Part shown: one piece after another, positions 34,741 to 48,305 of the stretch
Position numbering within the stretch: the first letter of the stretch is position 1
Layout: every line of letters begins with the position of its first letter
Assembly (NCBI GenBank): GCA_020091685.1
Contig: CM034598.1
Coordinates: 14,889,088-14,953,087, forward strand
Length of the DNA: 64,000 nt
Reading direction: 5' to 3'
DNA from: Lutjanus erythropterus
Lineage: Eukaryota > Chordata > Actinopteri > Lutjaniformes > Lutjanidae
Translations under genes and position numbers: made by a program
The notes under the pieces: generated by a model
What the model was told of the DNA's origin: nothing
The model's input: only the letters and a program-made list of their open reading frames with translations
Database searches by the model: none

Positions 34741-37700
34741 AAAAAATGTAAACTTGGTCTGCTGCTGGCCGTTTGAGCCCTAAGCATAACTGCTTTGTGG
34801 TTTAATAAAAATTGTGTAATAATAATTGTGTTTCGTGAGGCGGCTATGCAAAGTGTATAATGACTAAGAACATTATGGTGCAAGTACATGGCGGTCATTT
34901 TCATGTTCCATTATATCTCAAGTTGTTTCAGCAATTTTGGGTTGATACAAGTTTCAAAAAATAGTCTCACTGCACTGAAATGGCTATTATGTGAGCTAAC
35001 ACCATCACGCAGTTGGGCTCATTGAATCCACTCACACCCAATTCATGCAATTCAAATACTGTTTAGAGACCCAGTATGCAGAAATATTCAAATATAATAG
35101 TCAAATATTTAGACTGCATGCAAAAAAGTCTCCTCTAGCTACAGACTCTGAGAGACAGTGATGAAGGCCAAAGATGAGGCATCTCCATGCAGTTTATTAA
35201 TGCTGTAGGAGAGCAATGACCTCTCTGGCACAGTGTGTACATGTACATGGTGGCAGCACTGGAAAAAAGCAGTGTTATCTATGTTTTGGGGTTGATTTAT
35301 TACACAGATTTAGTACAAAATGTAAGCATTTTTGACCACTTGACAATTTATTTTAAAAATTGTCAAAAATGCCCAAAATACCACACTGAGACACCGAGAC
35401 CTTGAGGAACACTACAGAAAAGTTCTTGCTGTGATTTTTTTTATCAAAAAAGCACATCTGTTCTGGGTATTGCTTAGAAATGTCCAAGAAAGCCCTCCAC
35501 CTGCTGAATGCCCCAGGAGACTAGTTACTGGTTTCATGAGACTGTGATTGTCCCATTATTTCAATAACTTATCAATCATTTTTCAGCGTCTCTAAAATTT
35601 CTAAATTCACTGAAACTTAATCAAAATCAAATTATGGCTATTGTTGGTTAAAATGACCTTTTCAATGACTTTAAATGAATACATTTTAAATGTCATTTAG
35701 ATAATTGTGTTCAGAAACATCCTATGATTTATAAACAAGTTGATTTTTTTCAGTTATTTTAATAATTTATCTCTACAATCCAATCGATTCAGTGTCTTCT
35801 AAAACTTCTAAATTAAATGGATGGTTATCGTGGAATGTAGCTACCGTTTACGCAGTTTCAAACAACGCTCTGAATTTTGAAAATGTCAGCATCCTCAATA
35901 ACCCACAAAACCACGCCAATATTGTCCAAATCGGCTAAGCAGCTGCTGAAATACTGTATGTGTGGTTATGCTAATTCATGTTAATTATGCTAATTATGTA
36001 AATTGTCCAACATATACAAGTAAGCATCCAGCAGGACCACACTTTACATTTCTGACATAAAACTCAGAGGTGCTCAACATTTCTGGGTTGCTGGCACATA
36101 CACTGAGGAGAGACTCTTGTAAACCCATAAGATATCTTTAGGTGAGAGGTCAATGCACCCTTTGGCAGCCAAAATTTAGACTAACTTTGCAGGGTTATTA
36201 AGCCTCCTTCCTTACAAGCTAGCATGGCATAGGATCAAAAGATGCCTCAGGTCATCTAGTTTTATATAATATAAGCATCACACTCTAGCTTTAAATCTGA
36301 GCTCACTGCGCCTCTGAAAGAAAGTGATGTTGGCCGAGACGAGGGCAGAGTTTATTACTACAGAGAGGCTGCTTCGGTGTCCTTCGGCACAGTGCGTGAC
36401 GTGCCTGTTCAGAGCTGTGGCACTGAGTAAAAGAAGATGTGTTATTAGCTAAATAAACTTAAAAGTATCGACAGCAAAAATACTCATTATAGCTGTTGAA
36501 GTGGAGATTTTAACTGCTTGATATGATCCTGTTTTGTGCTGCAAAAAGTCTAAATTATGTAAGGTCTAAAAGTCTCTTTTTCTTTTCTTAAAGTAAGTAA
36601 AAATAATCTGCCAGTCAAGGTTTCAGCCTGTTGTTTCAGAACTTTTTAGAAATGGGTGAGAAAACATTTATTTTGTTACAGAATTCATGATATCTGAGAA
36701 TCTGAAAAAGGAGAATGGGGCACAAAATCAATAGATGGCGTTAATATTGAAAGAATATCTGAAATAATTTATTTTGGGTGTAATTATAGAACATAGCCTT
36801 TCTTTGAAACCTCACAAAGCTCATATAAAGAGCAGGCTTGGCGAATAATGGACTTCATGTATGGGATTGTGTAATCTGGATATTCCATTACAGTTACAGA
36901 TTTTAAAAAAAAAGGGGGATTATTAGTAGGATTACACTCTTGAAATAAAGAACAATATACTATCATGCACAGTGAACACACAGCTGCCAATTCATTATCA
37001 TGGCCTCTAGTGAAAAATGCTTCACTGGGTGGAAATTTTATTTATATTATCTGTATGTGATTCAAATTAATATTCATGTAGTCAATAATTGCAGGTTTGG
37101 GCTTGAACAGGTACAAATTATGACTGGGAGAAGATACTGGTTTGATTTGTTGTGTGGGTTGTATTTGCAGTGCTGGAGAGCTACATTTTAAGTATGTTTT
37201 ACAATCTGAGATGTACATTAATATGCTTTGCCATAGAGCAAAGCTTAATGAGAAAGGTATTACTTGGTAAAGTCATCCAGATTGTAGAAAAGTAATGTCT
37301 GCAATGTCATCTTCAGAGGATCCAATTATTCCTTCACTAGATGGAAAGAATAATGTGTTAACGATTTAGCTTTTTGCAGAGCGTTGCCTCTCAAGAATAA
37401 AAATTTGAAATTTGAGCCCTTTATTACAGACTGCAAAAATTTGAAAGGCTTCTCCCTGAATGTGGAAAGCAAATGTCGGTGCAATCAACATTATGCAATT
37501 TCTTCTGTGGAAGTGGAGTTTTGGTGCAAGGGTGTTATAGGTCATGTAATCAAAATGGACAGGGATCCTCTTAGGATAATGAAGCCTTCAGTGAATTTTA
37601 TTGTGTTTTGCCCATTAGGTTTGGTTGCAGTGCTGTGCTAGCTTGAGAAAAGTCACAGGGTCGCCAGAAATATTTGTTCCCTGGGCTTCATAAGTATCCA

Positions 37701-38375
37701 AAGCAATTCATCTGTTAGTTTTCCCGGTAAAATGGACTAAAGCATTGGTCAAGTTTGACCAGATAATGTCTTTAGAGGAAGGGTTGATGGGGTCATTCAT
37801 ATCAAACACAGGATATCTTGGATATCCATAGCAAATTCTGACACGCATTTTACAAATATATTTTTCTAATATCTTCCAAGATCTTTCCTTGGAAAAATTG
37901 TCTAATCTGATACAAATTGTGGGTAAAACTGAGACAGCGGTACATGCCAACTCTTGCAATTACTTCAGTTGGACAATTCCACACTTCCAATTAATTCAAT
38001 ACTGGACAATTAGAAACTGAGCTATTTCATATCAATATGGCTGCTGTGAAAAAGGTCTGTTACAAATCCAGAAAATGAAGCATTAAAAAAAACATTTTCT
38101 GGTCAAAATAAAAATAAGATTTTCTAGTATTAATTTATTATAAAATATTTAATAATTTTATTTTTTTACGTAATTATCTAGAGCACAAAGGTGCACATAT
38201 GAACACAATTACCAGGCTATTAAAGTATTGATCTAAAAAGATTACACATAGGCAATCAGTACTTTTTAAAGCATGAAAATACATCTCATATTGTCATGTT
38301 TAACCCTTAAAAAGAGAAACAACGTCCCAAAAAGCACTTTCCCCCATAGGCCACCATTATAAAAGAGATGTCTAT

Positions 38376-38470
38376 AATATAATATAATGTAATATACTAA
38401 TATAATATAATATAATATAATATAATATAATATAATATAATATAATATAATATAATATAATATAATATAT
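38376..38470. repeat. Pentanucleotide (TATAA)n microsatellite
   Basis: About 95 bp of near-perfect TATAA units follow an imperfect lead-in. The open frame of repeated IILYY on the minus strand is an artefact of this tract. Confidence 0.95.
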
Positions 38471-38862
38471 ATAAACAACTAGTTTATTTACAACCCAAAT
38501 AATCACCCAGAGTTAAAAAATAAATAAAAACCAATCCTGAGCCCAACCCTTCCTCATCCATATACCTCCCAAAAATGTCTTTTTTATATATAGTTTGTTA
38601 AACTGATTTTTCAAATCCACCCCACTTTTAGGCAGTGACAAACTGGGGTCAAAAAAAAAACAGACCTGGCATTTGCAACAGACGGAACCTATTTTCAAAC
38701 ACCTAGTCAAACCAAATGTTAACGTAAAAAGCTTGAGATAAAACCACACAAACTGACTAGAATGTAGAAATTTGAGAAGTCACACTCAAATGACACACAC
38801 TATAATCACTAAAGTCTCTGATACGTACCAACAACGCCAGCCCAACACCTAAGAAATCACCT

Positions 38863-38935
38863 GGATACTCTCCAGCCCCCCGCGACCCTTTGGGAATAAG
38901 CGGTTACAGAAAATGGATGGATGGATGAATTAAAA
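38863..38935 (+). repeat. Interspersed element 3' tail with GGAT repeats
   Basis: The stretch CCCCCCGCGACCCTTTGGG, then ATAAGCGGTTACAGAAAATG and GATGGATGGATG, is the familiar 3' tail of fish LINE/SINE copies. Only the tail is recognisable. Confidence 0.65.
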
Positions 38936-39731
38936 TCAAACTATTTCATTAAATACACCAAACTTGGCAGTGCCTTAACATAATATTTCATACCCACTCA
39001 ACTTAAAGTTTCTGCCCTCACTTGACCTTTCCACATGCTGCTTTCGTTAGGACCGTTTTATAAAAATGGAACAATTAGGACGATCAAATGTTCTGGGTTG
39101 CATGAATAACAAGGCTTATTAAATCAAAATTCACAAAGACAAAATTACTTTTTATTATTATTATTTCATCAATGCAATGATGACAGCAGCCCAAGTGCCT
39201 TCAATCATACTAAATAACAGCCAAAAAAACTTGTTGAGATAAAGAAAAGTAATTCTTGAATGAAGTAAAAAGTAGAATATTTACCTCTGAAATGGAGTAG
39301 AAGTGTAAAGTCACAGAAATAGAAATACTCAAGTCAAATACAAGTAATTCAGTAAATGTAAATGTACTGTTAGTAAAAATATTTATATTCTATCACTGCT
39401 CATCATCATCTGGAGTTTTGCCTTTTAGCACTTTGTCTCTAAAGACTATGTTGACTTTACAAATGAGGGTCTGTGGAAAATGATTAGTGTGTTAGTATCA
39501 CAGCTGCAACAACCCCACCACAGTTAGACAGAAGCATGAAAAAGCCTGGAATAAATTCCAGAGTATTTCTCCTGAATGTTAGTAATTAACATCAAGCCAC
39601 GGAGGAAACAGAGTCTACAAGCCAAAAATTTAATCTAAGAGCTTTCTCATTTTACTTCTAACAATAGAAAAAATGCTGCTGAAACAATATAAACATCTCT
39701 TTCCTTTCTCTTTGTCTCTCTGTGAATTCAG

Positions 39732-39826
39732 ACGCGGAGGAGGAAAGCATGGACGCCCCCGACGCAGAGGTCACAGGTCAGCGTTTCGCCCGCGACGTCC
39801 AGGACCACGTCCCCGTAAACGACTAT
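39732..39826 (+). CDS. tnmd: Tenomodulin, linker exon before the C-terminal domain
   Basis: This 95-bp exon encodes (D)AEEESMDAPDAEVTG and QRFARDVQDHVPVNDY, the linker between BRICHOS and the cysteine-rich domain. The end matches human HARQASEEELPINDY, and VPVNDY joins the last exon in phase 0 exactly as LPINDY does in human. RFAR fits the RxxR pattern of proprotein-convertase sites; cleavage is not shown. The exon starts phase 1 (acceptor GAATTCAG) and ends at GTGAGT (39827). If the preceding exon is read as written, this exon is instead translated in a basic Arg/Gly-rich frame (RRGGGKHGRPRRRG...) that stops at a TAG formed across the junction with the last exon. The linker is much shorter than the mammalian one. 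Confidence 0.85.
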
Positions 39827-41109
39827 GTGAGTGGGCCACGTCGACCAGGGACCACACCACTAGATACAGTGAAACGACTTCAATCAGCTCCAGCTCTGCC
39901 TCGACTCTTTCTGCATATAAATCGCTCACTAATTGATGTTAAAACTGACTTTGTGCACCAGAGGGCATAGCAATTGCTCTATATATCTGTTTAAGTAAGG
40001 CCAGTTCATTGAAGACTCCCTTAATGTCTCTCCATTAATTGAGAGGAATATCCAGCCTTTCAAAGGCAGCAACTTGTGCCTTACAGCGCCCGATACTTCC
40101 TTTTTTCACTTCCTTTTTTCTGCGGCGGTGGAGAGCAATGTACAAAGGAGCACTCTCAAGGTCACTCATTGCCGCACAGATAAGTTTCATTTATTAATAA
40201 ATGCTTTAATTATCAAAGTGTATAAAATGAATAGGAAGGCCAAGTGGCATATTTTGGTGTGCTGAGTGTAAACCACTCAATAATATATGGCTAATTATCC
40301 CTGACAGTGAGGGCAAATCATATACAGCAGTGTATTAAACAGGACTGATGCATTCACATTACATAAATTTCGCTGACAAAAAACACGTAAAGTAAGGGGA
40401 ATCAGGAAGGGTGGGATGAGGGTGGTGCACAGAGTGATGACACCGGTTGAAGAGAGGGGGAAGGGGGTCGATTGGATGAGTCGGGGCCGGTTAGGTTTGT
40501 GTTTAGCTGGAGTGGTTAGGACCAAGGGGCTGAATTATACAAGCATCACAGCATAAAGAATGTATATACTTTTGCCAAATCTGATGGTTTGAGGAAACTG
40601 GAGGGGCTTAAAGTTAGAACAAGCTTGTTGTGGGGGCGTCTGTACTGACCACTGAGCTGCTGTGGTAGAGAGAGGAGAAGAACAGGGTTTGGTGGTGGTT
40701 AAACACAATTATATGGATATGCACAGGTGATTGAATTAGAGGGGAACAGGTGGGTGAAACCTTAGTTATTAAAGCAATATCGCACTTGAGGTTGTGCCGT
40801 TGTACTGAATATCAACATAGCTATGATTTGGTTGTATGCCAAAGATAATCACGGCCATGCTGATATTGAATGCAACAGCACAACCTCGATTGTGATGCGG
40901 TTTTAATTCAACAGTTCTACAACAATAGGGGATGACAGATTGTGATTTCTTTGTTTATTTACTCATTTATTTGAGTCTGCCAGCAAGAAGTAGTCAGTAA
41001 CATAATTCAAGTATCACAGTGGTTAAGTAATGTAACTTGATTACTTTCTGTTACTTCTGGATTGCTTCAGTTTAAATTATGGTGAAATAGTTTAGCCTAA
41101 TATAGTGTT

Positions 41110-41594
41110 AGGGCTGCAACTAACAATTATTTTCACTGATTAATCTGTCATTTATTTTCTCAATTAATCAATTAGTAGTTTGGTCCATGAATTGTCAGAA
41201 AATTGCGAAAAATGTTGATCAGAGCTCAAGATGATGATTTAAGAAGCTGAAATCAGACAATTTTGACTTTTTTAGAATTAAAAATGGCTCAAAATGATTA
41301 ATCCGTTAGTTAATCCTGTCACAGTCCTGTCTTGTATTTTTCAATCTGTCGATCATTTTCTCCATCGATCAATTAGATCTTTGCTCTATGAAACATCAGA
41401 AAATGGTGTTGATCAGTGTTTCCCAAAGTCCAAGATGACGTCCTCAAATGTCTTGTTTTGTCCACAAGTCAAAGATATTCAGTTTACTGTCAGAGAGGAA
41501 TAAAGAAACCTGAAATATTAATATTTAAGAAGCTGAAAGCAGAGAATTACCTTTTTAATTTAAAAATGACAATAGATTAATCATTGCAGCTCTA
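41110..41594. mobile_element. MITE with AGGGCTGCAACTAA ends, partial duplication
   Basis: It starts AGGGCTGCAACTAACAATTA and ends TTAATCATTGCAGCTCTA, an inverted match. The inside (GATCAGTGTTTCCCAAAGTCC, ATATTCAGTTTACTGTCAGAG) is typical of a common fish non-autonomous element. The first ~190 bp look like an internally deleted copy joined head-to-tail to a second, since motifs such as TCAGAAAAT and TTGATCAG occur twice. A second, nested copy lies at 57602-58150. Confidence 0.8.
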
Positions 41595-44375
41595 AATGTT
41601 TTGTTAGGTTTATTGATTTGTCCACCTGTTCCTTCTTTTGTTTCACACAGTTTATCGTTTGATTGATTGATTGATTGATTTAAACACTATAAATTTTCAC
41701 CAGAGGCCACCATAAAGAACTGACAGCAGTGTGTGCACTGTGCATGGTATATCATTCTTTATTTTAAAATTGTAAACCTGCTAATAATCCCTATTTTTAC
41801 TAAATTTAGCTGTGATCTGATTACGACTTTTTTATCTGTAACTGTAATGGAATACAGTTAACTTGTTTTTGTATCCAGATTACATAATCCTGTAAAGTGG
41901 AGGGATACATGTAGTGAAAAGTCCCAATGTTCCTGTACTTTATATCAACAAATAACTGGAACAAGAAAAATAACTGTTGTATAAAATAACTTCATAAAAT
42001 AGCAGTTTGCAGACTAAAGGTCCCAGCAACGTACACAGGTGCAAAGATATGCGACACACACATGCCCGCACAAGTTCAGCACTCACAGGTGAATAGCCAC
42101 TAAAGCTAAATTCAAGGATAATGAGTCGGCCTCCGTCTCCTCCTCAGAGCTGTGAGAAACGGCGAGGAGACACGTGGAGAAATGAGACGTCCTGTAATGT
42201 TGACATTTATCAGGCCCGTCCCAGAAACACCTCCCGCTCAACTCCTCAATTTCCCCCCAGCTCCTCTGTCTTCTCCCTCATCGTCTGTGGCAGGAGATGC
42301 AGCGCTATGCAATTAAAACATACCAGGGGATGAAAAACTCGGCTCTCCTTTTGAAACGTTCTGCCTCTATCAGCTGAGTTATGCATACCACTGCAATCCA
42401 TTCCAGCAGCACATCCAGGCTCTGTTTGTGGGTCCGGTGATAACAAAGGCCTTTGTGGCCAAGCAGAGGGCAGGCAGCAGTCTGTAATTGGGAGTCTGAA
42501 CTCTGGCTCATTCCAGTGGGATGCCATGTGTTAGCCAAACCTTTTTTTTTTTTTTTTTTTTCCTTGCTTCATTCAGAACTCATGTAAATGTGCACACAGT
42601 CAGGGAACAACTAAGCACACACAGTCTGCTGCTCGCACTATTTCTCTTTCTACCTACAGCCTTTCATCTATTACACACAAACTGAGCCCGACACATGAAA
42701 AACATGCGTTCACTTCATCTGCATTTCATACGTCTGAGTTTCAGCGCCTTCTTGCCACGTTTGTGTAGCAGAATAATTGCTTGAGTCCTTGTGACAGGGG
42801 CTGACAGATATATGAAAGTGACCTTTGCCATGGCTGCCATGTCAGAGTGCAGTGTGTATGAGAGGTGGCCCTGGAAATCTCAAACTGAATAACTACCATC
42901 TGACAAGGCTGAAGGGATGCTGCCCCTGTCCTTGACCCACATAGCAAGGAGGATGGGCCTCCAATATGAGTTAACCTCACACGCATACACATGTTAACAT
43001 GTTTGGTGTGTGTTTCCGTCCGTGTCGTGTTTGCATTGTGTGTTAAACTTGGGTCAGCCTTGCAAACCTCTGAGAACTGCATTCAGGCTCAGGCTGGATG
43101 GCTTCATGCGTAACAGAGGTGCAGGAAGCTGAAGGAATTCAAATCCATGAATGCACTGAGCTGTTTGTGCCTCTGGAGAAATCTCTACACTGAAGGTAAA
43201 GCTCCTTATCACTTTGGTAAACCGGCAGAGTTTACTGAAATACATGCCTATCGCCTTATTCAATTACATCCAATTTCATTGTCATTCCGCCTGACTGTTG
43301 AGCACAGACAGATGAGAATCTGTGATCGGGACAAGCGGCGAGGCATTCTCATATGTTGCACTGTCCTGTGCTGCTGCTGCTACATGAAAAAATAAAAACC
43401 CTTTTTGAATACAAAGCAGCATATGAAACAGAAATGTTATCTCTGCTGTTTTGATCCCAGAATGAATGTGATGAGCTCTCCTATGAGATTTAATAACACA
43501 TCCAGGCATGTGCTTCAAGCTCATGAAGAGCGGTGATCAGCTTGTGTGAAATAACACCAACAAGTGTGGAGATTAGAGGAGTCGTGCTTTGATTCATTAC
43601 ATCTTATTGAATGACTGACGCAGTTTTCTACTCTGCAGACTCATTCATATCCAGTACCTCATATTATGCACAGAGGTGTCTCTATGTGTGTGTGTGTTTG
43701 CATGTGTATACGTGAGTGTGTGATGAAATCAGATGCAGCAAGGGGGTAATGGCTTTTACTCTTCATTAATGCTGCTTGTTTTTGAGTGACTGCCTCAGAT
43801 TTCCCAAGGTGAACCATTCTTATCACTGCAGCATCCCACTAGAGACGGCAACTCAAAGCCAGAGTGATTAATATGTACCTTCCGTTTTAAAAGGATAGCT
43901 CTGATTAATTGTCTTTAAGGTACAATGCTGCTATTGGCTGTTTGTTTTGATAAACGCTGCATCATTTGAATAAAATATTTCCTTCATTTTCCGGAGCTCC
44001 ACATTTCGTAACAATCCCAGTATTGGGCTGCGAGGAGCAGATAAGATTAGCATTGGTCCATTGACAGCCTTCGTGTTGTTTCCATAACAGATTGTTGCCT
44101 GGAAGCTGATGACCTGAAACTTGACTGAAACAATAAATCATTAAAAGCCTACCTGCGCTTGTCAGAGTAATAAATCAAACCCAGCTATACTTGATATCAT
44201 CTGTCGCAGCCTTGCTATGTGTTTTAAGTATGTCTCACAAGTTTGTAATTTTACTCAATTTATCATAGCTCACATCAAATGCATGGCGTACTCTATTTTA
44301 TGAGTCATGCTTATGGGGCATTTATTGTGATGTGATTCTAGTCTGCAAGCAGCTGCAGGAAAGAAAACAAACACA

Positions 44376-46416
44376 CTCAACAAAAATGTAAACACAACAC
44401 TTTTGTTTTAGCTGCAATTTTTTATGGGTTGAACTAAAAGATCTAAAACTTCTTCTATGCACACAAAAGGTTTGTTACTCTCAAATTTTGTGAACTACAA
44501 TGAGGTGAGGAGGTGTGGTGAGGGTTTAGCTAGAGTGCACTGGGCCCGGGTGTTTACTCCGCCTCTCAGGTGCCTGCTGCGTTAAAAAAAAAAACAAAGA
44601 ATAAATAACAGGCGAGGGTCCCATCACACCTACCTCTGCAACAATGTGGTCCTGAAAGACTCCCCGGCTACAAAGGTGCAAGAAGTCCTGGATTTAAATC
44701 CTGGATTTGCCCTCAATTTGTCACAGCCTGACTTAGAAGGTGAGGAAGATGCAGACTGCAAGCAAATAATATTAGTTTTATTCAAAAAAGTAACTTATAA
44801 ACACAAAATTATTGTGAGGAAAAGATGGGGTGATGCGTCAGTACAGTCAGTAGTGACAGTAAGTGTGTATGTAAAGTGATTACTCCACAGATGAAAGCTC
44901 ACATTCGGCTATAGATAACATTTTTTTTTCTCAGAAGGGCAGAGTCATGACCACCCTGATCTGCCCTCTGATTTCCTTACCCTAACCAATCCAACCGCTG
45001 AAGGCAACAAGTATGAGACAGTTAGAAGCAGAGTAGGACAGTTCATGACTTTGCCTACCTGGGAAAAAATTGTGAAATGTGGAATTTACCGTTTTTACAC
45101 CAAAATTAGCAAAGAGTGCAGTTTTGTTTTGTTTTTTAACGTGACTAAACCCACAAAGAGTAGGTAGTTTACCATTTTCCCAATACCAGTAGAAGTTTCT
45201 CTCCTGCATCACTGTTTGTACTTTACTGTTTCTGCTTTGTTTTACTGTTTCATGTTTGCTTTCAGCTGGATAGAGTTGTGTTAAGTTACTGCTGATGAAA
45301 ACCCAGTGTTTCCTGACTGTGCTGCTTCACATAAAAGCTTTTAGATAACAAAATATCTGGGGACTTTTTTGTGCAGAATTTAGAGGAAATACGACATGAT
45401 AAGACGCGATATGATACGATGCGATATGATGCAGTACAGTACAATACAATGCTATACATCTATATTGTCAGTACACACTGAAATTTATTTTGCGTCCCCG
45501 GGCAGCTCTGTTCAAAAGCTTGCACACAGATTTAACATACAGCACACGTGACACTTTCCAAAAGATGTACCAAAACAACAAATTGTCATAATAAATATAG
45601 AGTGCATATCACATTATATCCTGTGGATTTAGATCTCAGCAGCACACTGGATTTTTGTTTAGCAACAGGACAGACTGGTGTATAAAAGAATTCTTCAGCC
45701 TGTTGTGTTTAAATGGAGGAAGTCTGAATCGCCTGTTGCAGGAGAAAAAATTGATATTCACCATTTAAAACATGCAAAGAGTCAGAAAATGTATTATTAG
45801 CAAGTCTAAGCATGCTCTTGTTGTGAGCTGCTTGAAAAGAGTGTAAAAATATTTATCCACCGTTTTACAAGGCGAGCATGCAGTCAGTAAAGAGGGTGCA
45901 AAGTCTGCTGTGCTGGTCTGATGCACCGAGAAAAACCGAGTCAAACCAAGCGGCACTTCTTTTTTTTATGAGTTTAGTTTATGAAAAAGGAGCAAAAGAG
46001 TCAGAGAATTTCCTGATAGAGGCAACAAGCGCTCATAGCCTCTGCAAAAAAAGGGGCAAAAATTAACATGTCTACCTGGGTGTCATGTTTACATCACTGT
46101 CAACTGGAGCTGGTCATTTGATGCTGAAGTGAATGCCAGCTCATTGAAGACAAAAGACAGATGTTAGTGGGTGTAAAAGGGTCTATCTAAATATCTTTTT
46201 TCACAATAAAACTGCACATTTTAGAGTGACATTATATTGTGATCAGTCCAAAACACACCTGTGCAATAATCATGGATGGATTATCTGGGCTGACTTAGAA
46301 AACTTGTGAACAAAATTTGAGAAAAATAAACATTTTTGTGTGACCTAAGAAGTCTTAGATCTTTTACTTCAAAACAGGAGCAAAAACAAGTGTTATAGTG
46401 TAATATTTTTGTTGTG
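44376..46416. mobile_element. Tc1-type TIR element with non-transposase interior
   Basis: The left end (CTCAACAAAAATGTAAACAC, then AACACTTTTGTTTTAGC, AAAGATCTAAAACTTCTTC and TCTCAAATTTTGTGAAC) is inverted at the right end (CTTGTGAACAAAATTTGAG, AAGTCTTAGATCTTTTAC, GGAGCAAAAACAAGTGTTA and ATATTTTTGTTG). The right side also retains GTGCAATAATCATGGATGG, a sub-terminal part of a known fish Tc1 family. The 1.7 kb inside shows no transposase. It carries a poly-A run (44585-44595), a GATAC-like tandem stretch (45390-45460) and AT-rich sequence. Confidence 0.8.
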
Positions 46417-47508
46417 TGTACAATGTGTATTTGTGATCAACTACCCACCGACTCATAGATGCAAGGAAACCCCTAATTCCCCCACTTAATGTAGCAGGGG
46501 ACCAGAAGGACTCAGCCGTGTGTTCCTGCGGGTCCTGTCCTCTTAAACAATTCCCACACATTCTCCACTCCCAGCAGTGGATGTGTTTTGTTCTGCACTG
46601 TTGCATGTAGCTGAGTCATTGTGAGCGCTTTGCGAAGAATTATGCCAGTTTGTTCTGAATGTGAAGTCATCGACTCCTGGATCGCAGCAGTTTAACGAGA
46701 CAGCGCCAGCCTGTCTCTGGGGATTCATTTGCTAAAAGAGATTGAAATGTGGTCAAATGCATACTGAGGGGCAGTCGCTGCCTCAACTTGCGCGGTGAGT
46801 TAAGTGGCACTTCTCCGAACCCCATTTGTAGTTGCTCTTGATCAAAGGCATGGCACTCAGCCCCCACGAGTCGACGAGGGCATGAACCAACCAGCACAAT
46901 GGAAAAATCCAAGGGCCATTAATTCTACCCAATTTACCTTTCGTTTGGGTTTCATTTGGCCCCTCTATAAATTCAGAGGCAGCCAGCAAGAGCAAATGAA
47001 AGAATCCTTGTTAGGCGATCATTACTCTGCTAATTGCTTTAGGAATGTGCCATGCACTTAAAGTCAAGGTCAGGGGGAGGGCGCCAAGACGTGGGGAGCT
47101 CTAATTTGAATGCTCTATTGGAGGAGGGGCTGCCATTTTGGTGCAGAGTGTGGGCTCCGGTCGAGGGAGTTAAGAGGTCAGAGATGAAAGAAATAGTGTA
47201 ATTATGCTGGTAACTACCAACGTTAGAGTCCCTTTGATTGAAGATAGCACCGGTAGAGAGGCTGTGAATGCTGGATTCAGTGATGGGGGGAATTGTGCAG
47301 CCGGCAGTCATGCAACCTCCGGTATAATAGAAAGGTCAAGGGTATTATATCATGTTTTATGCTCCTGGAGCTTAAATGAAGCGTGCTCCCTCCCACCGCT
47401 ATCTTGATCTCTTTGTCACAGTCATCAAGCATGGCACAACTTTGCATTTCCACAGACATCAATTCTGATCTATTCACTCTTGTTTGGGTTTTACATATAT
47501 TCGGCTGA

Positions 47509-47874
<366 letters not shown>

Positions 47875-48305
47875 GGATGTCTGGGAGTTAAACTGTTGAT
47901 GTCAGTGAAGGTGCTAATTTTCCCTTTGTGAGACCAAAGCAATCCATTGCACACAATTACTAACCAATCTGAAAGTTGGCCCACTGAGATTCAGTCAGTC
48001 TAAACAGTCTTAATGGCATTTTACAGCGTTTTTGATTCTTTCTTAAAGGGCATTGGTCGTTTACAGCTGTCTAATTTTCTTTGCTTATCTACTCATTTAG
48101 TATCTTGGTGCTGTGGAATCAGAGCAATTTAATTTGGAAGATGTCACCAGAAACTACTCTGCTCTAAAAAAAAAAAAAATGTTCACGTTATGGGTTATAA
48201 AGTTTTGTTCTGCTAATACTATTGTGTATGAAAATGTAGATACAATATAACAATATATGTAGTGCTATCACTTTAGCCATTTAACTAATTATCTAACTTT
48301 TGTCT
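47875..48305 (+). other. tnmd: Probable start of tnmd 3' UTR
   Basis: Non-coding sequence directly follows the stop. The first AATAAA I see is at 48990-48995, beyond a MITE; an ATTAAA lies at 48658-48663 inside the MITE. The true poly(A) site cannot be set from sequence alone. Confidence 0.35.

Larger units (their letters stand above)
33870..39731 (+). other. tnmd: tnmd intron between exons 33712-33869 and 39732-39826
   Basis: The donor is GTGAGC and the acceptor GAATTCAG. It includes a fourth minisatellite block and an ATATA-type microsatellite, listed separately. 35140-35255 and 36300-36425 are diverged copies of one another (AGTGATG-AGGCC, AGTTTATTA, GGCACAGTG in the same order). 36780-38060 resembles nothing I recognise: short open frames occur on both strands but switch frame and hit stops. 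Confidence 0.7.

Noticed and set aside
38266-38478. An Ile/Leu/Tyr-rich frame
   Set aside because: Translation of the TATAA microsatellite.
39673-39936. Arg/Gly-rich plus-strand frame over a tnmd exon
   Set aside because: It is the wrong frame of the linker exon; the frame ending VPVNDY matches tenomodulin and fits the last exon in phase.
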